DNA from: Woeseiaceae bacterium
GTDB taxonomy: Bacteria; Pseudomonadota; Gammaproteobacteria; Steroidobacterales; Woeseiaceae
DNA: 64,000 bases
Assembly (NCBI GenBank): GCA_028280615.1
Contig: JANQLK010000031.1
Span: forward strand, 1-64,000
Direction: 5' to 3'
How positions within the stretch are numbered: the stretch's first letter is position 1; every line of letters begins with the position of its first letter. The translations under genes were made by a program, and so were the position numbers. Shown one piece after another: positions 35,466 to 49,390 of this stretch. The notes below the pieces were generated by a model that saw only the letters and a list, made by a program, of their open reading frames with translations, did not search any database and had not been told where the DNA came from.

Positions 35466-36446
35466 GTGGCCCGGCGCAAAATCCCGGACCACGGCATGCA
35501 CGGCATTCATACCATCGACTGCAACTACCTCGGCCGGCCCGAGTTCGCCGCGGCCTACCTGCTCGTCGACGGCGACGAGGCCGCGTTCATCGACAACAAT
35601 ACGGCCCACGCCGTGCCCAGGCTGCTCGACGCGCTCGCCGCGGCCGGACGCGAGCGCGAGCAGGTGCGCTACCTGATCGTGACGCACGTGCATCTCGATC
35701 ATGCCGGCGGCACGTCGGCATTGGCCGCCGCATGCCCCGATGCAACGATCCTCGCGCATCCGCGCGCGGTCCGGCACATCGTCGATCCGTCCAAGCTCGT
35801 CGCGAGTGCCACGGCCGTCTACGGCGAGGCGCAGTTCAGCGAGCTCTACGGCGTCATCGAGGCGATACCCGCCGATCGCGTGCGCGAGCTGGGCGACGAG
35901 GAGAACCTGTCACTCGGCCAGCGCTCGCTCACGTTCCTGCATACGCGCGGTCATGCCAACCACCATTTCTGCATCGCCGACGACAAGAGCAACACCGTAT
36001 TCACGGGCGACGCCTTCGGACTGCACTACCCGTACCTGCAGGCAGAGGGCACGTTCGCGTTTCCGTCGACGAGCCCGACCGACTTCGACGCCGAACTCGC
36101 CCGGCAGGCGATCCGCCGCCTCGTGGCGCTGTCGCCCGACGTCATGTACCCGACACATTTCGGTGCCGTCACGGACATCGCCGCGAGCGCAGCCCAGCTC
36201 ATCCGGCATCTCGATTTCGCCGAGCGGCTGTTCGAGGACGCGTTCGCGAGCGACCTGCCCGACGAGGCCTTGAAGGACTACATCAAACCCAGGCTCGAGG
36301 ATTACTTCACGGGCTTCTTCGATCGCAGCGACGCACCGGCAAGGACAGCCGAGGCGTGGCAGCTCGTCGGCATGGATATCGAACTCAACGCGCAGGGTAT
36401 CGCCTTCGCCGTCAACAAGCGCCGCCGCAAAGCGCGGGAATCCTAG
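35466..36446 (+). CDS. MBL-fold metallohydrolase
   Basis: About 326 aa if begun at GTG 35466; TTG 35433 and ATG 35496 are alternatives and none has a clear ribosome-binding site. The metallo-beta-lactamase core is intact: THVHLDHAGG (HxHxDH), TRGHANHHF with the next His, TGDAFG with the bridging Asp, and YPTHFGAV with the last His, predicting a two-metal site. The C-terminal ~90 residues are helical. It is the gene just upstream (99 bp) of propionyl-CoA synthase on the same strand, so a thioesterase or hydrolase role for the pathway is conceivable but unsupported by anything else. Confidence 0.8.
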   Translation: MARRKIPDHGMHGIHTIDCNYLGRPEFAAAYLLVDGDEAAFIDNNTAHAVPRLLDALAAAGREREQVRYLIVTHVHLDHAGGTSALAAACPDATILAHPRAVRHIVDPSKLVASATAVYGEAQFSELYGVIEAIPADRVRELGDEENLSLGQRSLTFLHTRGHANHHFCIADDKSNTVFTGDAFGLHYPYLQAEGTFAFPSTSPTDFDAELARQAIRRLVALSPDVMYPTHFGAVTDIAASAAQLIRHLDFAERLFEDAFASDLPDEALKDYIKPRLEDYFTGFFDRSDAPARTAEAWQLVGMDIELNAQGIAFAVNKRRRKARES

Positions 36447-36545
36447 GCCGCCGAGCGAACAAGTCCCTTCGGAAAACCGGGCTTGCGTTCGGGCCCGGCG
36501 ATCTGTTGTCATGGACGGCCTTCCGAATGTCAGCGGCGGCCCGGA

Positions 36546-41989
<5,444 letters not shown>

Positions 41990-41993
<4 letters not shown>

Positions 41994-44900
41994 CGGGGAG
42001 CAGCAAGACGGGAGGACGCCTGGCCGGGAAGAGCATCATCCTGACCGGCGCGGGCGGCAACATCGGCCAGTACATCACGCGCCAGATGCTGGCCGAGGGC
42101 GCCAACGTCGTGATGACCGGCCGCAACCAGGACAAGCTCGACAATCTCAAGGCGGCGCTCGACGAGGAAGGCTACGACACGAGCCGCACGGCCATCGTCA
42201 CGGGCGACTGCGCAGACCCGGACGCCTGCCGCCAGATCGTCGCCGAGGCCGTCAGCGCGTTCGGCGAGATCGACGTGCTCGTGAACAACGCGGGCACTGC
42301 GGGGCCCAAGCAGACCCTGCGCGACATCCCGTTCACCGAAGCCGACAAGAAGGCCCGCGACGAGGGCCTGACGATGTTCGAGTCGGCAATGAATCTGCTC
42401 GGCGGCCCGTGGAACATGTCGCGTGCGTCGGCGCCCGAGATGGCGGTCGGCGGCTCGATCATCAACGTGTCGACGATCTTCTCGCGCACGCGCTACTACG
42501 GCCGCATTCCCTACGTCGTGCCGAAGTCCGGGCTGAACGCGCTGTCCCAGGGGCTCGCCAGGGAACTCGGCAAGAGCGACCGCGCGATTCGCGTGAACAC
42601 GGTGTTCCCGGGGCCGATCAGATCGGAGCGCATCGACACCGTGTTCTCGGCGATGGACAAGCTGCAGGACAAGGAGCCCGGCTCGACGCGCGCCGAGTTC
42701 ACGGGCCTCATGATCGCGCAGCGCCCCGGCGACGACGGCAAGCTGGGCTTCGACTACCCGACCCCGGACGATGTCGCGTCGACGATCGTGTGGCTGTCGT
42801 CCGACGAGTCGGCGGCGTTCAGCGGCCACTCGTTCGAGGTTACCAACGGCATGCAGGTGCCGACCGAGAGCCTGTCGAAGCTCGTGTCCTGGCCCGACAA
42901 CCGGCTCGTCGACCTGCGCGGCCAGGCCGTGCTCGTGCTGGGCGGCGCGGACGTCGACGAGGCCTTCGCGTTCGCGAACGCGAACATCCACCGCGGCGCG
43001 AAAGTCGTCATGGGCTTCCGGACGCTGGACACGGTCGGACTCGCGCGTTCTCGAGCGAAGGCCATGGGCTCGAAGTCCATCCATGTACAGCAGGTCGATC
43101 CCCTGAGGCCCGAATCGATCGAACGCATGTTCCAGTATTTTCACGACCAGTTCGGGCGCCTCGACGGCGTCATCGTGTTGCCGCGTACGCCGAACGGCCA
43201 GCACGGCTATACGCTGAGCACGGCTGACGACGACGATATCGCGCAGTTCGTCGAGACCGAACTCGTCGGGCCGATCGCGCTGGCTTCGGCGCTCGCGCGG
43301 CACGTCGACAGCCGAAATTCCGACCTCCCGTCGCCGGCCGTCACGTTCGTCACGAACCCCGACGACGGACGCGGCAACCTCCTGAACGAGATCAAGCGGG
43401 CGTCGATCGAAGCCCTGATTCGCGTGTGGCGCTACGAAGAGCGTCACGAGATCGAGAAGGGCGAATGGGGTTGGGAGAATCTGCCGAACCAGCTCATTCG
43501 CTACGATAACAACGATGCCTACAACCTGGCCTTTGCGGCTGACTGGACGGCGACTTTAAACAATCGCGTGCGCAAGATGGATCCGATCAACCTGTGGGTG
43601 CCGAAGAACATCCAGCGCGCGACCGGCAAGGGCGAGATGCCGGCGTCGATCCAGCGCGTGCTGCCGGGCCTGCACCATGGCAAGACGGCCGTGATCACGG
43701 GCGGCAGTTTAGGGATAGGCCTGCAGGTCGGCCGCTACCTCGCGATGGCGGGCGCCCGCGTGCTCCTGTCGGCGCGCAGCCCCGGCAAGCTCGAGGCCGC
43801 GCGCGAGGAGATCATCGAGGAGCTGCGCGGCATCGGCTACTCGCAGCCCGAGGAGCGCGTGCTGACGATGGCCGGCGTCGACGTCGGCGACGAGGCGGCG
43901 CTCGACGCGCTGTTTCACAAGACCATCGAACACTTCGGCGAGCTCGACTTCCTGATCAACAACGCAGGTATAGCGGGCGCCGAGGAGATGGTCGCCGACA
44001 TGAGCCTCGACGACTGGAACTACACGATGGAGGCTAACCTGATCTCGAACTATTCGCTGATCAGGAAGTTCGCGCCGCGCATGAAGGATCGCGGCACGGG
44101 CGCGATCCTCAACGTGTCGAGCTACTTCGGCGGCGAGAAATACGTCGCCGTCGCCTATCCGAACCGCGCCGACTACTCGGTCTCCAAGGCCGGCCAGCGC
44201 GCGCTCGCGGAAATCCTGTCGCGGCACCTGGGACCCGAGATCCAGATCAATGCCACGGCACCGGGCCCGGTCGACGGCGCAAGGCTCAGGGGTTTGAGCG
44301 GCGCGCCGGGCCTGTTCGCGCGCCGCGGGCGGCTGATCATGGAGAACGTGCGCTTAAACCGCATCCACGCGGCGATCATCGCGTCGCCGGACACGCCGGT
44401 GACCGAATTTCTCGACAGGCTCACGTCGAACAATCTAGCGAAGCTCGGCAAGTGGAGCGACGCGCCGCCCGCCTTCATCAAGCTGCTCGGGCAGATCAGC
44501 GAGGCGTCGGTCGGCGCGAGCGCGGGACGCTTCCTGCTGGGTCCCGGCATGGCGCAAAAGCTCGCGCGCCGGTTGGTCGGCGGCGGCTTGATCGACGAAC
44601 AGCAGGCCGATGCGTTCGTCAACGCCTGCCACGACTCGCCCGAGCCGTTCTTTCCGCCGGGAGATATTGAAAAATCGGCGAAGAAGATCGAGGCCAATAT
44701 CCTCAACCTGTTGCATTTGCACCGCATGCCGACCGACGAGGAGGTCGGCCTGACGACGGTCTTCAACCTCGCGGATCATTGCGTCAGCGGCGAGACCTTC
44801 CACCCGTCGGGCGGCCTCAAGTTCGATCGCTCCGTCACCGAGGGCGAGATGATGCTGCCGCCCGGCGCCGAGGACCTGGCCGCGCTCGAGGGCAGGCACG

Positions 44901-45616
44901 TTGTTCTGACCGGCGATGCGATGCGCGACGAACTCGTGGCCATTGCCGAGGGCTTCTGCCGCTTCAAGGTCGCGAGCATCACGGTGTTGACCCGGGGCGA
45001 GGAGGCCGCCGGTGAGATCGGCAATCGCCTGGACGAGCTCGACGGCACCGAACTCGACGTGCGCGCGATCGGCGACGATCTCGAGGGCGGACTGCAATCG
45101 GTGCTCGAGGCGCGGTCGCGCTTCGACGTCGTCGTGAATACGCCGTTCACGAGGCTGCCGCTCAACGCGCTGGCCGCGGGCGCCGGCGAGGAATGGGACC
45201 GCGTACTGACACGCGAGCAGTTCGCCGACCTGGTCCGCGACCACCTGACGCACCACTTCCGCGTCGCAAAGGCCGCGGCGATGGTCCCGGGCTGCCAGAT
45301 CGTGCTCGTCACGCCGGACACGACCCGCGCGTCGACGCGCGAGGAATTCGCGCTCGCGATGTTCATCAAGACGACGATGCACGCGTTCACGGTCACGATG
45401 GGTGTCGAGTGCGAACGCCTGCCGACCGTGCCGGCCGTCAACCAGGTGCAGCTTACGCGCCGCGCCCGCGCCGAGGAGCCCGGCAACGATCAGGAACTCG
45501 CCGAGGAAATGGAGCGCCTGGTCGGCGCCGTGCTGCTGTGCTCGGCTCCGGCGCCGAGCCCGGCCGACAGCCGTTACCTCGCGAGAATTTTCCGCGGTAA
45601 CGCGGTGACGGTTTAG
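41990..45616 (+). CDS. mcr: Bifunctional malonyl-CoA reductase
   Basis: 1208 aa (Chloroflexus about 1220). It reduces malonyl-CoA via malonate semialdehyde to 3-hydroxypropionate with 2 NADPH. Two tandem extended SDR halves are seen. The N half has LTGAGGNIGQYI, INVSTIFSRTRYYGRIPYV and YVVPK (YxxxK), and in the studied enzyme reduces the semialdehyde. The C half has ITGGSLGIGLQVG, NRADYSVSKAGQRALAE, LGPEIQINATAPGPVDGARL and GETFHPSGGL, and reduces the CoA ester. The tail THHFRVAKAAAM, MFIKTTMHAFTVTMGVECER and RRARAEEP is characteristic of Mcr. A strong GGGGAG site 5-6 bp before the ATG lies inside the end of pcs. Together with pcs it makes the acetyl-CoA to propionyl-CoA arm. Confidence 0.97.
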
Positions 45617-45673
45617 CCGCTCCTACGCGCGGTTCGCGATATCGAGGGTCTTGCAATCAGGGGGTATCCCAAC

Positions 45674-46006
45674 GTGCAACTTGCCGAAGCCCGAAAATAC
45701 GCGCTGTCACTACCCAAGGCTAATGAAGAGCCTCATCATCAGTACAACTCGTTTCGCGTGAACGGAAAGATATTCGCGACGGTGCCACCTGATAACCAGC
45801 ACCTGCATGTGTTTGTTGATGAGCAGCGGCGACAACTCGCTATCTCGATGTTTCCGGATGCCTACGAAGAGTTATGGTGGGGGAAGAAAGTTGTTGGAAT
45901 CAGAGTGCTTCTCTCTGCGGCAGAGTCCTCTGACGTAGAAGATCTGATTTACTCCGCCTGGCAGCGGAAAGCGCCGAAGCACCTTGTTGAGGCGGATCAG
46001 CAGTGA
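45674..46006 (+). CDS. MmcQ/YjbR-family protein
   Basis: 110 aa, GTG start at 45674. Matches the small MmcQ/YjbR fold, a CyaY-like double-wing DNA-binding domain: ARKYALSLPKANEEPHH at the N-terminus, FRVNGKIFATV, and MFPDAYEELWWGKKVVGIRV towards the end. The role is unknown. It lies in a stretch of lower GC (about 45620-46780) that separates mcr from sbtB and is probably a later insertion or an older local remnant between the two halves of the carbon-fixation island. Confidence 0.8.
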   Translation: MQLAEARKYALSLPKANEEPHHQYNSFRVNGKIFATVPPDNQHLHVFVDEQRRQLAISMFPDAYEELWWGKKVVGIRVLLSAAESSDVEDLIYSAWQRKAPKHLVEADQQ

Positions 46007-46141
46007 CTCAATTCTACGAATTTGGGTTACTTGCTGCGCGGGTACCCGTGACCCAGCTACATCAGGCTTATCGACCGGCTGGAATCGGCCGATGGCGGAC
46101 GGCTAGCTGGGTTGCAAACCTGCACGCCCTCTTGCCAAGAC
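46007..46141. other. Spacer between convergent genes, nothing seen
   Basis: 135 bp between the stops of the MmcQ-like gene and the small lipoprotein gene. No gene and no clear terminator hairpin; composition is lower in GC than the surrounding operons. Confidence 0.3.
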
Positions 46142-46555
46142 TCAACCGGGGCGAAAACTAACCGTCACCATTCGGCAGTTGTTGCCGTTCATCCTCCAAT
46201 CGTTGATGACATTCTCCGCAACGAGCAGTTCGTACGTACAGGTGAAGGCACGTGTCTGCACGCGGCGTTCAGTGCTCTGGCATTGTCTTGGTTCGTAGGG
46301 TTTGCGGGGGTTAGTTGGTTGGCAATCTTCCCACCTCTGGGTGTAGGTTCTCCTCTTCCGGGCATCAAACCTGTAGATCTGGTAGTCGACTCTTTCGATC
46401 ACTGTCGTGGGGGCGCCTTGCATATCAAGGAACTCGTCGATCGGTGCGCCCACCCAGCTATTCAATGCAGGCGCATGTGAATCGATTTGCCGCTGCGAAA
46501 TCGCGCACCCGGAGACCGTTGCGCCAGCTGCCAGTGCTACGACGATCTTCCTCAC
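46142..46555 (-). CDS. Small predicted lipoprotein
   Basis: 137 aa from GTG 46555, preferred because GAGGGG lies 7-8 bp upstream and it gives a textbook lipoprotein leader (VRKIVVALAAGATVSGC) with lipobox VSGC. A longer frame to 46633 lacks such support. The mature part contains SWVGAPIDEFLDMQGAPTTVIE, a pattern shared by small SmpA/OmlA-like or 'DUF' lipoproteins, and four later cysteines (EDCQ, RQCQ, FTCTYE, NNCRM). No function can be given. Lower GC than its neighbours. Confidence 0.65.
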   Translation of the reverse strand: MRKIVVALAAGATVSGCAISQRQIDSHAPALNSWVGAPIDEFLDMQGAPTTVIERVDYQIYRFDARKRRTYTQRWEDCQPTNPRKPYEPRQCQSTERRVQTRAFTCTYELLVAENVINDWRMNGNNCRMVTVSFRPG

Positions 46556-46782
46556 GAGTGTCCCCCTCGTTGACTGCTGAGTCTCCACCTCATAAGCAAT
46601 GGAATGCTCGAAGTTCGTCAAAGGTGCGAACACTCTAGCACGTGGCCCGATGTTCGCGAACGTACCGAATTTGTCTTAACTCGGCGGCTCTTGGCGGCCC
46701 CTGGCGACACGTAACGACAGAATCAGTGAGTTCGGGCCATCTACCCGATTGATTTGATTAACGACTGGTTCTTGCGGTGCGT
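46556..46782. other. Upstream region of lipoprotein and 3' flank of sbtB
   Basis: About 225 bp of lower-GC sequence. It should contain the lipoprotein promoter reading leftwards and the end of the sbtA-sbtB transcript. No clear hairpin terminator or further gene was found. Confidence 0.3.
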
Positions 46783-47076
46783 CTAGTGCCGAATCCACCG
46801 CGCATCCGACACCAGACACATGCCGCCGTAGCGCTTGAGCTTGGGCCGCAGCGCCTCGATGACCTTCTCGGCCTCGGGTTCGTCGCAGGCGATAAGGATG
46901 TAGCTGTTGTTCATGGCGTCGTTCAAGAGGTCGCCGCTGCGCGCGCCGCGGTCGCCCGAGCCGATGACGTCGCGGATCACCGAGTAGGACGACACGCCGA
47001 TGGCCTCGAGGTCTTCGAGGACCATCTTCACGTCCAGGGAATCGATGATGATCTCGATGCGTTTGACGGTCTTCAT
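46783..47076 (-). CDS. sbtB: SbtB-like PII-family regulator of bicarbonate transport
   Basis: 97 aa from ATG 47076, which overlaps the sbtA stop (ATGA). The ferredoxin-like PII fold is visible: KTVKRIEIIIDSLDVKMVLEDLE, a T-loop region VIGSGDRGARSGDLLN with the GxGDRG element of SbtB proteins, and SYILIACDEPEAEKVIEALRPKLKRYGG. In cyanobacteria SbtB binds cAMP/AMP/ADP/ATP and blocks SbtA. The cyanobacterial C-terminal redox loop with paired cysteines is absent; the tail is CLVSDARWIRH with one Cys. It probably tunes bicarbonate import to energy state (inference from the partner). Confidence 0.92.
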   Translation of the reverse strand: MKTVKRIEIIIDSLDVKMVLEDLEAIGVSSYSVIRDVIGSGDRGARSGDLLNDAMNNSYILIACDEPEAEKVIEALRPKLKRYGGMCLVSDARWIRH

Positions 47077-48050
47077 GCATTCACCCATCTCAAGGCCGCC
47101 AGGTAGAGCGGCAGCCCGGCGACGATATTGAACGGAAAGGTCACGGCGAGCGACAGCGTGACGTAAAGGCTCGCATTCGCCTGCGGAATCGACAGGCGCA
47201 TCGCGGCCGGCACGGCGATGTACGACGCGCTGGCACAGAGCACCGTGAACAACAGCGCGTCGCCGATCGAGAGATCGAGCAGCACCGTCAGCAGGATGCC
47301 GAGACCGGCATTGACGAGCGGCACGAGCAGCGCGAACAGAATCAGGCCGGCCCCGGCCTCGCGCAGTGCGGCCAAACGCCGGCCCGCGATGAGCCCCATG
47401 TCGAGCAGGAACAGCGTCAGCACGCCCTTGAACAGGTCGTCGGTAAACGGCGCGAGGCTCTTCGCGTGCGCGTCGGTCGACAGAAGGCCGATCACGAGGC
47501 TGCCCAGGATCAGGAAGACCGACCCGTTGAAGCAGGCCTCACGCAGCACGCGGCCCCAGGCGAAGTCATCCGAATCGGTTTCCTGATCGGAGGCGAAGAA
47601 GCGATACAGTACGAGCCCGACGACGATGGCGGGCGACTCCATCAGGGCCATGGCCGCGACCAGGTAACCGCTGCTGGATATCTCGAGCGTCTGCAGGAAA
47701 CTGACGGCCGTGATGAAGGTTACCGCGCTGATCGAGCCGTAGGTGGCCGCGATGGCCGCCGCGTCATGCACCGACACCATGCGCCGCAGCACGAAAAAGG
47801 TATACACCGGCACGAGCGCGGACATCGCGACGGCCGCGATCAGCGTAAGTGCGATCTCGGGCCCGAAGCTGCTGTGGGACAGCTCGACGCCGCCCTTGAA
47901 ACCGATCGCCAGCAAAAGGTACAGCGACAGGAGCTTCGAGATCGGCTGCGGAATCTCGAGGTCCGAGCGGGCGAGCACCGCCAGGATACCGAGAAAGAAA
48001 AACAGCACGGCCGGATTCAGGATCGTCGACGCGAGCAACTCGGTATTCAT
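47073..48050 (-). CDS. sbtA: SbtA-type sodium-dependent bicarbonate transporter
   Basis: 325 aa from ATG 48050. About ten membrane helices arranged as two inverted halves. Conserved SbtA blocks: NPAVLFFFLGILAVLARSDLEIPQ, SLYLLLAIGFKGGVEL, AATYGSISAVTFITAVSFLQ, MESPAIVVGLVLYR, DMGLIAGRRL and CASASYIAVPAAMRLSIPQANA (quoted in part: YIAVPAAMRLSIPQANA). SbtA takes up HCO3- with Na+ across the inner membrane. In autotrophs it serves carboxylases that use HCO3-, which fits the acetyl-CoA, propionyl-CoA and pyruvate carboxylases of the neighbouring pathway. Translationally coupled to sbtB. Confidence 0.93.
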   Translation of the reverse strand: MNTELLASTILNPAVLFFFLGILAVLARSDLEIPQPISKLLSLYLLLAIGFKGGVELSHSSFGPEIALTLIAAVAMSALVPVYTFFVLRRMVSVHDAAAIAATYGSISAVTFITAVSFLQTLEISSSGYLVAAMALMESPAIVVGLVLYRFFASDQETDSDDFAWGRVLREACFNGSVFLILGSLVIGLLSTDAHAKSLAPFTDDLFKGVLTLFLLDMGLIAGRRLAALREAGAGLILFALLVPLVNAGLGILLTVLLDLSIGDALLFTVLCASASYIAVPAAMRLSIPQANASLYVTLSLAVTFPFNIVAGLPLYLAALRWVNA

Positions 48051-48141
48051 CCGATCGGACTCCGCATGGGCCCGACTATAGCCAGTGCCCGCGCTGAGCG
48101 GCAACCGGGAGGCCCTATCGGACGGACGGTCGAGTTAGGTT

Positions 48142-49257
48142 CTAGTGAACCCGGCTTGCGCGCCGGTCGAAGACATCGGGCAGGCGCAGGGCCGAAGCGC
48201 ACAGACGGTCGATACCGGCGACGTCGTCGAGGCCGCGGCTCGTCGCGGGCAATCGTCCATAGATAGCGGTCCGAATCTTGGCCCCGGACCGCGGGATGAG
48301 GCGGTCGCAGAGTGCGCGCAGCCCATGCTCCTGGCTCGTGCTGAGGAAGGCGTCGCCAGCGACGAGAACGAGACCCATGTAGCGTGAGCTCTCGAGTTCG
48401 CGGACCAGCTCCGCGTCGCTGACGGCCGGCAGATAGCGTGTCGGGTAGCCGGCCGCGGACAGCATCGTCGTGGCCAGCGTTGCGCGCAGGTAGTGCGGTT
48501 CGCCGGGCAACGGCGAGACCAGAATCTGCCGGTCGCAGTTGGGGAATACGTTGCTGGTTTCCGACAATACCGCGTGCCGAAACGCCGCCAGGGCGAGCGC
48601 CTGGCCGATTACGACCTCGGCGTGCTCACACTCGTCATTGGCCCAGAGCTCGGTGAAGCCGCGCATGAGTCGCTCTACGAAGCACACCTGCACGTCGAGC
48701 TGGCCGGACGCCTCATCCAGCACGTTCCGGAGCGCGCGGTCGTCACCGCGGGTCAGGTCCCGGGCAGCGGCGCGCGCGACGTCGCAGGAGGTCTGGCAGT
48801 CGTCGCAGGGGTCGGCCAGCGGCAGCCTGTACGGAATGCTGCGGCGATCCCGAAACAGTCTCAGGTTCCAGTCGGCGAACACGCGGATCTTCGTGCGACC
48901 CACCGAGACGAGTTCGACGTCGGAATGCCGCGGATCGCGGCCAATTCTGTCGAACAGGTCGTTGACCGTGCCGCGGGGGCCTTCCAGCCACTGGAAGAAC
49001 TTGCCACCTTCGTAGAACAGTGCGCCGGTGACCCGTTTGCGCCGATTTCGGACACGGGCGCCGTCGGCGAGATCGTACAGCTCGGACTCCCCGAAAGGCA
49101 CGGTGGCCTCGCTGCGGTACAGCATGGAAACAAGCTCTTCCGATCCTGGCGGTCGGCTGGTCAACGCTTCGACTCCGTTTGGGTTACGGGCGCTGTTATC
49201 CGCGATCCGGTTGCTTTGGCTCCCCAATCCCGGAGCCGACGCGATCGCTCTTCTCAC
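48142..49257 (-). CDS. AppA-like BLUF photoreceptor with SCHIC/B12-like domain
   Basis: 371 aa. BLUF domain about 39-135: the start GSEELVSMLYRSEATVP and the segment VTGALFYEGGKFFQWLEGP align closely with Rhodobacter AppA. The flavin-switch residues are present: Y47, N71, Q89 and neighbouring W90. A CxxCxxxC cluster (C151, C154, C158) follows. The C-terminal ~200 residues look like the AppA/PpaA SCHIC domain, a cobalamin-binding-like fold with PGEPHYLRATLATTMLSAAGYP, whose His could hold haem or B12. In purple bacteria AppA blocks the repressor PpsR under low light/low O2. Here it sits between pyc and sbtA, so blue light or redox control of carbon fixation is the natural guess. The start could be slightly further downstream, but the BLUF strand begins near residue 40. 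Confidence 0.88.
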   Translation of the reverse strand: MRRAIASAPGLGSQSNRIADNSARNPNGVEALTSRPPGSEELVSMLYRSEATVPFGESELYDLADGARVRNRRKRVTGALFYEGGKFFQWLEGPRGTVNDLFDRIGRDPRHSDVELVSVGRTKIRVFADWNLRLFRDRRSIPYRLPLADPCDDCQTSCDVARAAARDLTRGDDRALRNVLDEASGQLDVQVCFVERLMRGFTELWANDECEHAEVVIGQALALAAFRHAVLSETSNVFPNCDRQILVSPLPGEPHYLRATLATTMLSAAGYPTRYLPAVSDAELVRELESSRYMGLVLVAGDAFLSTSQEHGLRALCDRLIPRSGAKIRTAIYGRLPATSRGLDDVAGIDRLCASALRLPDVFDRRASRVH

Positions 49258-49390
49258 GTTTCACAGTAGCAGGTTCCCAAATCTGCGCAAGCTGCGCACT
49301 ACGCGAAAACCCCTAGAAGCAGGCTAGAAGCGGTCTCAAAAAACGCATCGAAACAACGGTTTTTTCGACGTTCGGTAGCGTGGCGACGGT

